Origin: Mansonella perstans
Lineage: Eukaryota; Nematoda; Chromadorea; Rhabditida; Onchocercidae
Length of the DNA stretch: 64,000 nucleotides
Assembly: GCA_037074765.1 (NCBI GenBank)
Contig: JBAMDO010000067.1
Coordinates: 1 to 64,000, forward strand
Reading direction: 5' to 3'
The notes below the pieces were generated by a model that searched no databases, was not told the origin of the DNA, and saw only the letters and a list, made by a program, of their open reading frames with translations. The position numbers and the translations under genes are program-made. The stretch's first letter is position 1. Each line of letters begins with the position of its first letter. Below are positions 11,435 through 24,100 of the stretch, piece after piece.

Positions 11435-13458
11435 TTATTCGAGGAATGGCTTGACAAATTGGCCTGCAAATAGAATACTCTTCCAATCCGTAATGACTGC
11501 AAAAAGGAATGGCTGATCAGCAATGAAAGTGTACGTCGTTGAAAGTGGACGTTGCTCTAACTCAGTTGCGGTGCCTTGAAGATCTTCAACTGGTTCCGTA
11601 CCTTTTTCATTTACCTGTAAGTAAATAACTGAAGGCTTTAAATTTGTCAAATTATTCATCAAAAAAAAAAGCTTTCACTAATATTTTCATGAAAGAAAGT
11701 TCTACAAAAACCTCAATGAATCCTGCATGCATAAATTCACAAATACGACTTGGCACTTGTTCTTTTAAAAGCTCTTTGAAATCAGCTCTTTCGCTGAAAA
11801 CATTTATAATTCCAATTTGCTGTAGCACATTAGTCATATTCAATTCTTCTTCCAATCGAAATTTTGGCAAAGAAACCTGAAATTAAAATAAATTTTAATT
11901 GGTGTTATTAAAATAACTTCGATACTTGTTTAAAGAGGAAAAACAAATAAAATAAGCAATAATATGCAACAAAATCAGCCACTTCGACTTTTTTTTATCT
12001 TTCACAAACTGCATTAATCTTTTGAACAGGTAATTAGAATTGGATGAACAACTTACAGTGACACGTTTCCTTTTTGCACTACTAACGTATTTGAGTAGCT
12101 TTTCGCCTGTCAAATTTTTTAGGACATTGGGTAAGCCGAAGCGTGTCTTTGGCAATATTAAGGCCATCTCTATTCTGTCACCAACGTAAGGCATTTTGAT
12201 AAATTTCACAAGATTGTCTTCGTAATACGGTAGCACTTCACTTTTTCTCATCATCGGTATCTGAATGACGATAAACGAAGGTAATTAGGTGGAATATTCA
12301 AGGATCAGTAATTAAAGATTTCTGATTATAGCAAACATTAACATATTTACCGTTATTATTTCTTCTTCAGAAATATGAAATCCTTCTGGCCTAGTAACAG
12401 TTAAAAATTGTTTGCTCCAGGTGCCTTTAAAATAAATTGCGTTCATAAACAATATGTAGGTGTCCCCGTTGATACTGTCCACTGTTATCATATCCATCAT
12501 TTTATTCTCATTACTGAACATGTTATCCATATTCTGAAAAGAAGTTTTAACTGCTTACAGTCATAAATCTTATGATAAGATTTAAAGGTTAAAAAATAAT
12601 GGTAGCAGCGTTCATTTCATTCTATTCTTTTTGACCTTGCCTTTTCCTCTTCATACCATTCTTGTTTTTGATAACTAATCATACCTCAACAATCTCGTCT
12701 TTTTTCTTCAAATCGAATTTATTCAATCTTTCATTGAAGTAAAATCGATGTTTTGTTGCGAAGCTTTCTTCTGTAAGTGCATCTTGTTTCACGAAAAGAT
12801 GACTTTCGAAATTCAACGCATAATCATAGCTTTTTAGCCTTGCGACATCATCCAGAACTGTTTTGAAATACAATAGAAACTCCAACGTGCTTGCAGCTGA
12901 GAAATTTGATTCATTTACAGTTTGGTTTTATAATTTCATTAAAAAACGATTAATTTAAAACTTTTGGAATATGTTTATCCTTTTTTGACTTTCTTGATCT
13001 GGCGATAGGCAAATTTTTGAGACATAAGTTATCGGATATGTTTTCAACGGTTTCTAAATAACAAAACCAATTCTTCGGGCTTAAAATTTTTAATCTATAA
13101 TTACATCCTCCTAGAGCATCATGTAACTGTTGCTTCGTTACGCCTTTCGCTGCGAGATAAACCATGAAAAGTGAAGTTGACAGCGCAAAAGGAGATATGA
13201 CAACTGATTTATCATCTTCTACTACTTTTTGCAATAAATTCACAGCAAAGCTCCACTGCGCATCATCAGTTAAGGAACTGAAAAAATCCTTTAATATGAA
13301 AAAGTAAGAAAGCTATCGCTATGGAAGATTGTTTAGTTGCTCCAAAAATAATATTCATAAGAAATTTTAAATTTTCTTGCAAACATTTCTCCAAATACGA
13401 AGATGATTTGAGTGCTCGCAGTTAGAAGTAATATGGCGGTAATTGTTTGATTTATCAT
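11435..13458 (-). CDS. Secreted serpin (serine protease inhibitor fold), 7 exons
   Basis: Exons, 5' to 3' on the minus strand: 13458-13385, 13277-13105, 12896-12685, 12533-12351, 12260-12057, 11876-11712 and 11614-11435. All phases agree and give 396 residues, a normal serpin length. Residues 1-23 form a signal peptide (MINQTITAILLLTASTQIIF..), so the protein should be secreted. Family marks are VVISPFALSTSL near the N-terminus, NAIYFKGTW (184-192) and the C-terminal signature FIADQPFLF (367-375) followed by ILFAGQFVKP. The reactive-loop hinge starts EKGTE (340-344) but continues PVEDL instead of the run of small residues found in inhibitory serpins, so loop insertion may be impaired. Nematode serpins are known as secreted host-interaction or developmental proteins; the target here is unknown. 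The exon 1 donor (AT|GTTTGC) is weak and is inferred from the signal peptide and phase. Confidence 0.95.
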
Positions 13459-13870
13459 TCCGAAATACCAATACGATACTGAAAATGCTGAAAATATTAT
13501 TATTGTGAGAGCTAAAATTAAAATCAGTGATTGAATAATAATTCAGAATTAGTTGTTTTGTAGTCTAAGTCTACTTGCGAATGGATCAACAATGGCCAAC
13601 TGACTACTTGGTATTGCTCGCAAATAGACATGCGTCGGAATCCGTCATTAACGGAATGCTGAAAGCTTTATATTACTGATTTGCAGTCATGCACTGTATG
13701 AATATACAGTCTCTTGGAAAGTCTTTGTAGTACTTTCTGTTAAAAACAAAACTTGTTTTTGATCATTCCTCTTAAACGTTAAAGCACCTTTTTTCTCCTG
13801 AAAAGACTTTTTATAAAAAGTATATCCATGCATTTCATGTATTTTGCATGACATTCAATCTGTATAAACA
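13459..13870. other. Region upstream of the serpin gene
   Basis: Would hold the serpin promoter and 5' leader on the minus strand. The part at 13755-13880 is a copy of the dispersed repeat also seen at 8620 and 10840. No TATA-like element or trans-splice acceptor could be assigned with confidence. Confidence 0.35.
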
Positions 13871-14455
13871 ATAGTAACACTTGTTTTTATGTTTTGATAC
13901 AATTGGGTGAAAAAATGTTTTTATTAATAACCCATCCCGAGAATGATCCCCAACAAACCTGTACAAATAATAGTAACACTTTGTTTTTATGTTCTGATAC
14001 AATTGGGTGAAAAAATGTTTTTATTAATAACCCATCCCGAGAATGATCCCCAACAAACCTGTACAAATAATAGTAACACTTGTTTTTATGTTCTGATACA
14101 GTCGAGTGAAAAAGTATTTTGATTGATAACCCATCCCAAGAATTTTTTCCAGCAAATCTGTACAAACAGTAGTAACACTTGTTTTTATGTTCTGATACAG
14201 TCGAGTGAAAAAGTATTTTGATTGATAACACATCCCAAGAATTTTTTCCAACAAATCTGTACAAACAGTAGTAACACTTGTTTTTATGTTCTGATACAGT
14301 CGAATGAAAAAGTATTTTGATTAATAACCCATCCCAAGAATTTTTTCCAACAAACTTGTACAAACAGTAGTAACACTTGTTTTTATGTTCTGATACAGTC
14401 GAGTGAAATAGTATTTTGATTAATACCCATCCCAAGAATTATTTTCAACAAAACA
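13870..14455. repeat. 99-101-bp tandem array, about 5.5 copies
   Basis: The landmark AACCCATCCC(G/A)AGAAT recurs at about 13930, 14030, 14130, 14230, 14327 and 14424, giving periods of 101 then 99, 99, 99 and 98. The first two copies form one subtype (GAATGATCCCCAACAAACC) and the later copies another (GAATTTTTTCCAACAAATC). Most copies are a multiple of three long, so the minus strand carries an apparent 182-codon frame with a 33-residue repeat (KILFHSTVSEHKNKCYYCLY). I treat that frame as a by-product of the array and not as a gene. Confidence 0.92.
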
Positions 14456-14889
14456 AACCTTCCTGACTTTTAGCCCTAAATGATCTACATTGATTATTAC
14501 AGTCATATTTTCCAAAATGTTGACAAATACCATATTTCTTTTTTTCCATCTCGCCCCAATCTCGTGCAATTTCATTTTTTCTCAATGTGAATTTTGCAAG
14601 TGATAATTCCCGGTTGAAGAAGTAGTTGTAATGATTGATAATTTAACTTTTTCTTAATGCATTCAAAAGTAAAAGTTGCTGCTGTTTTCATTCGAAGTGA
14701 TTTTTCTTTATATTTTGAATTTTAGATTTTTTGAATGTCATTTTCTGACTTTTAGAATTTTTAAAAAAGTTTCGAATTTTACATATATCTCTACCTATTT
14801 TGTTTGTTTACGTTTCGTTATTAATTGTACTTTTGTACACTTTTTTAATTCTTCTACATGCAAATATTTCATTATTAATTTTAATTATT
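14456..14889. other. AT-rich spacer between tandem array and element B
   Basis: Homopolymer-rich sequence (many T runs) with no supported exon or repeat. Confidence 0.4.
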
Positions 14890-16322
14890 AACACACAGAC
14901 GGACAAACTGACAAATTGAAAGAAGATGAGGAAGAAAGAGAGGAAAAATGTAATAATAGATAGATAGAGTAAGGTATGGGCGAGGAATGCCGAGGAAGCA
15001 AGTATTTCGGAAGAGTCATAGCGGGACGAGGAAGCAAGTGTTTCGGGGGGAGTTAGAGCGGTGTGATCAATAACGAGAATGTGGCCAGTTTGTCTGGGAA
15101 TGAGCGCCGCAGTGGAAATTCATTACAGAGTGATTTCGCGGTACACAGAGAGTAGGTCGGGAGTCGGGAGCGCGAGAGAGCGGTCCCAAATCTCTTGATT
15201 CCAAAGGCGAAGTTTTGAACAATTCGAATAACATTCCCAGCAGCAGAGATACTGCAGCTACCGCGATATCTCTCAGATAACCCGCAGTTCGAGTCCTCAA
15301 TGACTTGCCGTTTTCACCATTTGCGTGTTGTTTGAGAACTCCCAGTACACCATGGGTTCTCGAAATTGCCATGTAGTCCCGCTATACATTTCCCTGTACC
15401 TGTTATAGAGCAGGGTTAACTGAAGAATTGTCATCCTTAGCAGCTGTCCAATTGTCACCTCGGACTTTAGGTGACAGTCATCCCGATGTAGGTGTGTTCA
15501 ATTCCTTCTTGTAATATCTTTGAGATTAATGTAAGTGCTACTCCATTAAATAACTTAGCTTGTTAGATATTCAGCCCGAGACACCCTGTAACTTGACGTG
15601 TCAGATATTCAGTCTGAGATATCCCAGTACATTTCTCCCGGTCTTCCTTCCCGCGATGAATCTGCTTACTGAGCACTATTAGTAAGGAATGTCTACTACA
15701 AGGAAAGGCAAGGTTTGTCCACCTGGCTGTTGATGCCCTCCGAAGCATTAGTGTCCTCATGATCTGAACGATTGTCAACTTGGAGTGTCACCTTCCCATT
15801 CGATGTTTTGCTGTCTGCTAATTATCACATGTGTATTTATGCATATTTGAATGCACAGCAACGGCAGTAAATGACGAAGTCATGGCATCATGGTGCCAAA
15901 GGTCATCTGGAATGTAAGCACTCTTTGTTTCTCTGAGTATGTGATGACTGAGAATGAAAATGACAAGTCGTCTGTGTAGTAATATGAGTGGCAAGTAACT
16001 GAATAATAGCAATACGTTATGCAACAGAAACTGACCAGAAGTGTTCATCTTTCAAGTGACACCTTTTGTTTTACTAGGCTACTTAAGGTCCGGTGTTACT
16101 TCTTTTTTCAGCTCTTCTAACTTATTTTCTTTTACGGTTCAAAACCTTGCAAAAATGAATAGAAAACGATGTTGGACTGTTGGACTGATGATACTAGTTC
16201 TATTGTCACATTATGCTTTTGTACTGGTCAACTATGTTTATATTATTTCAATCGTTCTTTTAACATTATTTTTTGCTAATATAAATGAATAACATTTTTA
16301 AAGCAAAAAACTGATTTCGTAT
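14890..16322. repeat. Repeat element copy B (partner at 2.9-4.35 kb)
   Basis: Same orientation and order as copy A. It starts in an ACACAGACGGACAAACTGAC sequence where copy A has the long microsatellite, and ends around ATGAATAACATTTTTAAAGC...TTTCGTATTT. Bases 15748-16061 match copy A bases 3775-4088 without a difference, while the flanks are visibly diverged. Near the right end, 16157-16291, a short frame (MNRKRCWTVGLMILVLLSHY..., 44 residues, two hydrophobic stretches) is open here but shifted and without its ATG in copy A, so it is probably not conserved coding. No reverse transcriptase or transposase was found. Confidence 0.85.
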
Positions 16323-17780
16323 TTTCACTTTAATTATAATATGAAATTAGGGTTTTTATTCCTGACGGATTCACTCTAAAAATTGTCACTGCCAAGTCAT
16401 TATATGGTTTGATATGTTAAATATATATCAACAATTGCCAATAAAATTTGATCAAATTTTTTTCACGCATAAATTGCATGAAAAATAATTGAAATGCGAC
16501 GAAATGATGACGTTAACCCAAGCATTTAATCGCTTGTAATTGAACATCGGAAAAAATCGATTGAACAAGTTTGCCGAAATTAAAATGTCAACTATATCTT
16601 AAATCAGTGAAGTTTTTTAATATAATTATTTCGGCTTTAAGAGGAAATAATTGTTATTAACTAATAAACTTTCGGCAAGTTAAAGTTAATTAATTGGAAT
16701 TATAAGAAAGTTGGTTATGTTGAAAATAAAACCAAAAACTTTAGCTGATTACTAATACAGAAATTCTTGTGGAAAGAGATACTTCTATACAGTCATCGCA
16801 GGACCTATCATATAAACTTGCAGATCAAACCAGATCGAGTCATCTAAAATTGAAATTTCAACTAATTTTCAACTTTAAACAATTAACGAAAGGCAATATA
16901 AATATACAATCTGCAAAATTAATTATATGATACTAGTCCGTATGAAGAAAGCTATATGTTCCATATGAAGAGAGCTATAGACAGAGCTATATATTATATG
17001 ATACTAGTCCGTACAAAGAGAGCTATATGTACCAGAAGAGCGGGGATCGACTTAGTTTGTTCAGTTATTCTTTTACGGGTGGGTTAATCAAAAGTTTTGC
17101 ATAACTTTATCTTTCCATTGAGCGATAGTGCTTACTTTAATACAATCCAACTTTAATGTAATCCCTGCCAAATCATTCTAGTCTAGTATTCTAGTCCTAG
17201 TCGGGACTCTCAATGTACTTTGGGCAGCCAGACATGCAAGAAATAAACAGGAAGTTGAACTAAAGGACACATTCTTAAGAAATATGCAAGGTCAGAAGAT
17301 ATGAAAAGATCAAATAACAATAAGCGCTAACGAGCAAAGCCTAACAAGCAAGTGAGTGATACTAGGACATAACTGGTAGAACTCGGGGGACATTTCGACG
17401 AATAAGTGAATGATGATAGGACATGACTGGTGGAACTCAGGGATATTTCGACTGATCGCTCCTGAAAACATTCAGTCTTATTTATTTCTCTGGCTGGGCT
17501 CAACATTAAATGTTAGCGCCCTTCGGAAAAATTTCTGAAAGTAAAGAATTTCTCCGTTAAGAGGTCGCGGAAAATTGAGGAAATTATGAGAATTAAACTG
17601 CCTTAGATCTCGAATTTGAGAGTCACACTGTTCCAGGTCTCAAATTATGAGAGTGACACTGCCCCAGATTTCAAATTTTCTTGTCCTTTTTTCACTTTAC
17701 TTAACAAACGTCGAAAAGTTTCGTTGAAAAACGCTCATAGTTATTAACTGTCTGCTCAAACCCAGTACTTGAAATCAGTG
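16323..17780. other. AT-rich stretch with short local duplications
   Basis: Includes a duplicated piece at about 16922-17030 (ATGATACTAGTCCGTA...AGAGCTATATG twice), a duplicated piece at about 17350-17460 (AGTGA(G)TGATACTAGGACAT(A)ACTGGT.GAACTC), and a CTCAAATTATGAGAGT(C/G)ACACTG duplication near 17610-17660. No supported gene. Confidence 0.45.
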
Positions 17781-17857
17781 TTTAATCCGGCTTTTTGGAA
17801 AATATTCGGCCCAGAAATTGAGCTTGGATAGCCAGGCAGCTGGAAAGGGCCGAATAT

Positions 17858-18079
17858 TCAGTTATCCCAGACGTTGGACAAGCTAAGCATTTGAGAACGG
17901 CCGAATATTCGGTCATTCCAGATGGCCATGAATATTCCAACTGTCTCATAATCATCGTTGATAATGTTGACAAAAGAATATTTATTTGTTAAATGCAGCA
18001 TTGGCATAACTTTCAAACCATTCAGATAAGCAGCAAATAGTATTATTACTATGGTCAGTTTGACCATTTCATTGACCAC
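17858..18079 (-). CDS. Possible short secreted peptide exon
   Basis: The minus-strand ATG at 18079 (or the Met five codons later) opens a 73-codon frame. Its first part looks like a signal peptide (MVKLTIVIILFAAYLNG), followed by a mixed polar segment. The last 20 residues run into sequence made of short repeats around the palindrome GGCCGAATATTCGGCC (17880-17920 and a variant at 17848-17866), so the true coding part may stop earlier at an unseen donor. No family recognised; could be chance. Confidence 0.25.
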   Translation of the reverse strand: MVNEMVKLTIVIILFAAYLNGLKVMPMLHLTNKYSFVNIINDDYETVGIFMAIWNDRIFGRSQMLSLSNVWDN

Positions 18080-18167
18080 TAAAAACCTAAGAATCTCCTC
18101 TATGAAAGCCTAAGAATCTTCATCAATTTCTTCTGGCAGTAAATTGTGTATTGTAGTTCAGTTCGAT

Positions 18168-18295
18168 GGCAATTTCGAATATACTTTCCATCAAGCAAGT
18201 ATAAATATTGTGAATTCGAAGTGAATAGTATGGCAATTTCGAATATACTTTCCATCAAGCAAGTATAAATATTGTGAATTCGAAGTGAATAGTAT
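18168..18295. repeat. Perfect 64-bp tandem duplication
   Basis: Bases 18168-18231 and 18232-18295 are the same 64-bp sequence (beginning GGCAATTTCGAATATACTTT). No difference seen, so the duplication is probably recent. Confidence 0.95.
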
Positions 18296-18919
18296 TAGCT
18301 GCCTGTTACGGACTAGGGACAAGCATCAATGCTACTGTCCACGCAACCTATGGCCTGGGAATACAAAAACACAAGCAGAGAAATATATTGTTCGTGAAAA
18401 TGTGCGGAAGCCAACTACAAACATGAATACTACATGCGGAATCCTAGTCGCTCCTATGATGCATTCACCGAGCAACAAAGCATTTCAGTTCAGAATCTGC
18501 TCGAAACGATTCAATATCATTATCAGATTGTTATCAATCAACTGTACATTGCTTTGATCTTTGAAATCTGGCAAAGTGGTACTGAAGATTTCGAATGAAC
18601 TGATCATAGCTGATCACTTGCTGAATTGATGGGTTAGGCTTTTCAGTGAAAAGCTAAACTAACAACCATTCACCTAACTGTTATTATGCATTTTCAAAAA
18701 TTTCCTTCTTTCAATTTGGTTCTCGTGGAGTAATCGATTAGCACGTAGCACGTCTGTCAGATGTTAGTCGGAAATTTAGTGGTCCAAGCGTCATTAGAGC
18801 GGAAAAATGATAAGTCAATGAAAAAGTGAACTTTTCCTGAAGCCTTTCAAACGAACTCTAGGGAATTACCATTATTCCTGTTTGCTCTTTACTATGCTGT
18901 GCTGTTAGATTTCTCAATG

Positions 18920-19060
18920 TAAAAGTAACGGGGCATAGAAGACACGTAGTAGGTGCCGCTCAAAAGTAACGGGGCGTGAAAGATACGTAATAGGTGCGCT
19001 TAAAAATGACGGGTCGTAGAAGACACGTAGTAGGGGCTGCTTAAAAGTAACATGGCATAG
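18920..19060. repeat. Degenerate tandem repeat, about 48-bp unit
   Basis: Three to four units of the form AAAAGTAACGGGGC(A/G)TAGAAGACACGTAGTAGGTGC, with G-rich cores differing between units. It stands out by GC content from the AT-rich surroundings. No coding sense. Confidence 0.85.
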
Positions 19061-21194
19061 AAAACGACAGGACCGACAAGATGCAAAATCCAGCCTTATT
19101 CTCGATCACGTAATTCACGAAATGCTTACATTGTATTTGTTTATACTACATACATCCCTTCTAACAAAACAGGTGAAGCGATGGATGAGAAAGTTCAAAT
19201 GACCAGTGTCCAAGTGGATATAATATGATAGCAAAGCATCATACATCACATTGAAGAAGCGCAACGTACTGTTGAGCAGTCTTGATGTACAGTACCTCGA
19301 TATACAGTATCTCGATCTACAGTACCAAAACGAATCAAAGAATCCATGGACTAACCGACATCATACGTCCCTTAAAGAAACGTGTTTGACGAACGTGAGG
19401 AATCATTACTGAATATACAGCCCAAGCGTTTCTCTAACTTTTCCTCATTTTCCTGGATATGTCCCAAAACTCAGCGACATATTATGGTTGATGCAATAGA
19501 AAAGTGCAGAATTCACCTGCACGGAGACAATTATTCTGAAGTAACGTAACTTTTTATGACTTCGCAAAGACACTATTTACAGTAATATTTTCAGTAAACA
19601 AAAAACAATACGATAAATATATAAAAATTGTTCGAAGAATAGAACTCTAATCCAGAAACTACAATAACTGTCAATTACGCAGACGTGTCAATGACGTGTC
19701 AGATGTCATGGATAAAATAATTATGCGAACTACTGAATACATTCTGGATTCAGAGACAATAAATAGCAATGACATTACAAACTGCAAAGCTTTGTTGTTT
19801 TCCGAAAACTTGCTTGATAACTTAAAACTCAGCACTCCATAGCCATCACAAAGAACAAATATTGGAAAAGGACTAAGTTTCGGGACTACGCCCCCTAACA
19901 TTCATATTGTGAAAACGAAAGAAAAGAAACGAATTGTTGCGTGCTATTTACGCATCATTTACGTGGAATCACAAGTCGCTTGAAAAGCAGTAAGGGAATT
20001 TGAATCACAGACTTGTTGTGCAAGATTACGTGGATTCAGAGAAGTCATGAACTGGTGAAAATAGCTATTAGTCATTAATACATTTTGTATACTTATAAAA
20101 GGTGGGATCGAAATAAACACATGAAACACGCCTTATCAGTGAAAACCATTCAGTATTAATATGTATACTTATAAAAGGTAGGACCAAATGATAACACGTG
20201 AAATACGCCTTACAGTAATCTTTCCATCAGTTTATACAATCATATATGAATGAAATATAAATGAATACTAAAATACCTACAACAAGCAGTGTATTTATGT
20301 ACAGAATTATTTGTTACAGTATTCACAATTTCTTTGATTCTAATGTTGTTGCTCTTTTTCGTCATAAAAACTCCTATAGTTCCCTAGTAAAAGTCAAAAA
20401 CAAACTGCAAACTCTCGTCGAAAAGCCAATTCGAGGTTTTGAAATTCGAGTAAAATTTGTAAAAAAAGTGAAAACTTTAAAACAATTAAAAATAATAATA
20501 AAAAAATAATAAAAAAAACTAAAAATAATAGCAAAAACAATAAAAAAAACAATTATATCAAAAGCATCCTAATTCTAGCTGAAAGCATTGCATGTAATTA
20601 GAAATTGCAGGGAAACGGAGGGATAAATCCATAATTCTAGTTTTTAAGGATGCAAAACTTCTAACAAATACAATTTACCATATCTCAAAGAGATATCACA
20701 GGTCACAAATTAAGAATCTACGGGATTTCCTGTTAAAATAACTTTATGAAAGATGATGAAAGCCAGAGGATATGTGCTTTATTGTTGCAAAAGCTTTTTG
20801 CTAAAAATTTCTAAAAAAAAATATAAAAAAATTGAATTTAAATTTAATCAAAAACTAAATTTAATTAAAAAACTATAAAGAAGAGATGCCTTAAAACATT
20901 CCCGAATTCATTGCCATTTCACACCTATCTATTAGCAAAATAAAAAAAGAAATGCTACTTTTTTAAATTAACCCACGTATTCTTCCGCATCTTTAGAAAA
21001 GTTCTTACAATAAATCAAAAGGCCCGTTCAGAAGTTTTCTAATTAAGCGGCTTATCTATCGATTCTAGTTAATCGATTCCACTACCAGTCACTTTCTTCT
21101 CTACAAATTTGGAATTTTCATTGCACTTCAACAATTTACAGAACAGCAAATCAAAATTTTTAACAATAAAAAAATGATCAAATGACCCATCATT
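19061..21194. other. Stretch without a supported gene, downstream of WDTC1-like gene
   Basis: Contains a short TACAGTA(C/T)CTCGAT repeat (19290-19330) and a diverged direct duplication of about 75-90 bp (GTATACTTATAAAAGGT(G/A)GGA at about 20090 and 20165, each followed by ACACGTGAAA(C/T)ACGCCTTA-like sequence). The rest is AT-rich. The WDTC1 3' untranslated region should begin at 21194 on the minus strand. Confidence 0.45.
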
Positions 21195-24100
21195 CTAACT
21201 TGCATTACAACCAATCCGCCTTCCACGTTCAATGTCACTGTCATCACCACCTTGCACAGCTAATCCTATCGATGCAACTACCATATCGAATATACCTGTA
21301 TGCATACGCTTCTGATTCGCCGCTGAGAGAGCCGTAAGACGATGTAATTCGCGATGTCTTCTTTCTCTACTATCCTATAAAAAAAATTTTTAAATTTAAT
21401 CCAATTCATACTTTCATCAAGACTTGCTGTATAGTTTAATGCAAGATGAAAGAATTTTAGCATTAACAAAAGATCACAGTATCACAGGAAATAAGGAGAT
21501 TGCACTCTGCACCTTGACCTTGACCTCAAAAGGACACGAACGAGATATCTGATTTTTAGTACCATATATTTTAACACCGCATATTTTAGTATTTAGTACT
21601 ACCTATTTTAGTAAAACATATTTCAGTATTATTACATATATTTTAGTGATATTTTAGTACCAAATTTAAATTTTGTCCATCAATTTGCTTAATATTGCAA
21701 ACTATTTCTTATTTTGAAATTAAAATTAACCGAGCTTTTCATTATCTGCTTGCGTGTTTCACAAATTTCATGACCAAATTTCTTGAAAAGCTGACTAAAA
21801 AATAAAAGTAGTTTGCAATATGTAGAATTTACGGACAAAATTTTAATTTGAATTAATTCAAAGACAATATTTAAATCCGTAATGCAGTGCAGTTCTGACT
21901 GCTTCAGAAGCTTGCTTTCAAAAATATAAAACTCATCCAAGGCAAAATTTCATTTCAATGTATTTTAGGCAAAAAAAAAGAACCGTTAAAAGATCCATAT
22001 CAAGTGGTTCCCAAAACCGGATAACATGTTCGATTCCGGAAGTTGCAAGCAACAAAACTGATGGATGAGGTTGCACACAGTTCAAAATATTCATATCTGC
22101 TTCAAATCCTTTGATCAAAGCACCTGATTTTCTCTCCCAAATTAGCAGAGAACCGCAATCACTGCCTGCGGCAATATATTCATCCCTGCCACCAAACCAA
22201 ACAGCTTCCTGTAGTAATTTTCCGATAGTTATTGATTTGACCTTATCTGACCCTACGGACAGAAAAGTTGGATATCAATTGTTCAGAGTAGAAATTTGTG
22301 AAAGTTTAATCTCAACCTGTGGTAATTTTCGATAGTTTACACAGATTTGTGAAAGTAATCTCAAAATCAAAAAATGATAAGAAACAAAAAAACTGATAAA
22401 AAATCCATCATTACAAAGCATACTTTTATGTCGGTATTCGTATTGCAATGTCCACAGAGCCGCTGAACGTAATCTGAACAACCATTTGATGTCCAACTTT
22501 TCTGTCCGGTAGGGTCAGTTCGTAACACTGCATCTAGTCGATCGCAAGAGTGGTCACTCGGAAAGCGATCCTAAAAGATTCATTTCAAAAGCTTGTGAAT
22601 CACAGAAAAGATTTCCATAATAGTATTCGTTAAGTGAAGCAATACTTTCCACTTTAATATTAAATGCTAATGCAAATTATACGGTATTGTAATGCATAAG
22701 CTCGTAGATTTAGATAAGCTGCTTGTGCTAGAACATTAGCCAAGTAAGGGAGAGATTAAATTTATAAAGCCAGGTTTCTCTCAACTATCAAATCAGAAAA
22801 TGTCTAAGTGAATCCTGAAGTAATTACAAACCTGGTCCTAACTTACATCTACAGTCATTTACAGTAATTATTCGAAACAGTTTCAGGATATGCTCAATAC
22901 ACACTATTGTTGTTTCAGTCTCCTTAATGATTTAATAATAATAATAATCAAAAGATGCCAGCAAACAATGAAATTTTAGAAAGATGAACCTTGAATAGTC
23001 TGGAAATTTTCCTTGCCATATCATATTGCTTTAGTTCAATTAAGGCTTTAATAATTCGATAATGTACTTTGCTATTTCTTGGCTCAATTTTCAAGGCCCG
23101 TATCAAGTCTAGCAGTGCGGCATACGCGTCACCATCCCATAACCTTCGCAGATAGCTCGCTCCACGATTTGCTAATAACAAACATAAATCCATCGAATGA
23201 GGATGTCCACGTGGTGGGTCATGTCTATAACAGACGAATCTGCTAATTAATAAAATTTTAATATCTGAAAAAACTGAATAAAAATTTATTCTCTTTGTAT
23301 TGTTCTACAAATCTTGTATATTTTTAAAATCTTTTTTTCATCTCTTTCATCTCTGCAGCTTTCTGTCATTTAAATCTTTTTTCATCTCTACAATTTTCCG
23401 TTAAGAAACTTAAATTTAAAAACAGCTGACCCGCACAATTTCTCACAATCAAGAATTGCCCGACTATATGTATCAATGGCATCCGTATATTCCTTATTAT
23501 TGAAATGAACTTTTGCTTGTTCACGTTCGCCCCGAAAAACTTCTGTTGTTGTTTTGTCAAAGCCAGAAAAGCCGTCGATGTCCAGTAAATTTCGAACAGG
23601 ATCGTCAATGAAACTGTTCAGCGACTGCAATGCATCTGGCTCTTGTGCTCTGAACAAAAAGAAAATGTGATAATTCGATCAATCCATATTCTAAATTTCA
23701 GTCGATATTCTAAATCATCAGTCCATATTCTAAATTCCATTTATGTCATTCATTTTTAAATGATGACAATTTTCCAATAAATTATTATCCAGCAAATAGG
23801 AGAGTGAATAGTCCAATAATACTGAAAAATGGTTGATTTATGAAAGATTTATTACTGCGCTCCTTACTATGTCTATTACTTATTGTTTCGCTCTAATTAT
23901 ACTATAAAACTAGCTTTCCAGAAAAGTAAAGTTGGCTAGCTTAACAACAGTAGTACTTCAAAAATCATCGCTAAATTACAATAGAGCAATCTAAATTACA
24001 GTTATCGACTACAGTCAATGACCAAATTCACAAATTAAATGTATAGAAAAGTCAAATAAGAACGAAATTTAGAAAAATATTAATTCCAAAGCACACGAAA

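Noticed and set aside
13887..14435. 182-codon minus-strand frame with 33-residue repeats
   Set aside because: It is produced by the 99-bp tandem array, whose length is a multiple of three. No splice or homology support.
16157..16291. 44-residue hydrophobic peptide in element B as a real membrane protein gene
   Set aside because: In copy A the ATG is lost and the frame is shifted, so it is not conserved. Resemblance to small membrane subunits is only hydrophobicity.
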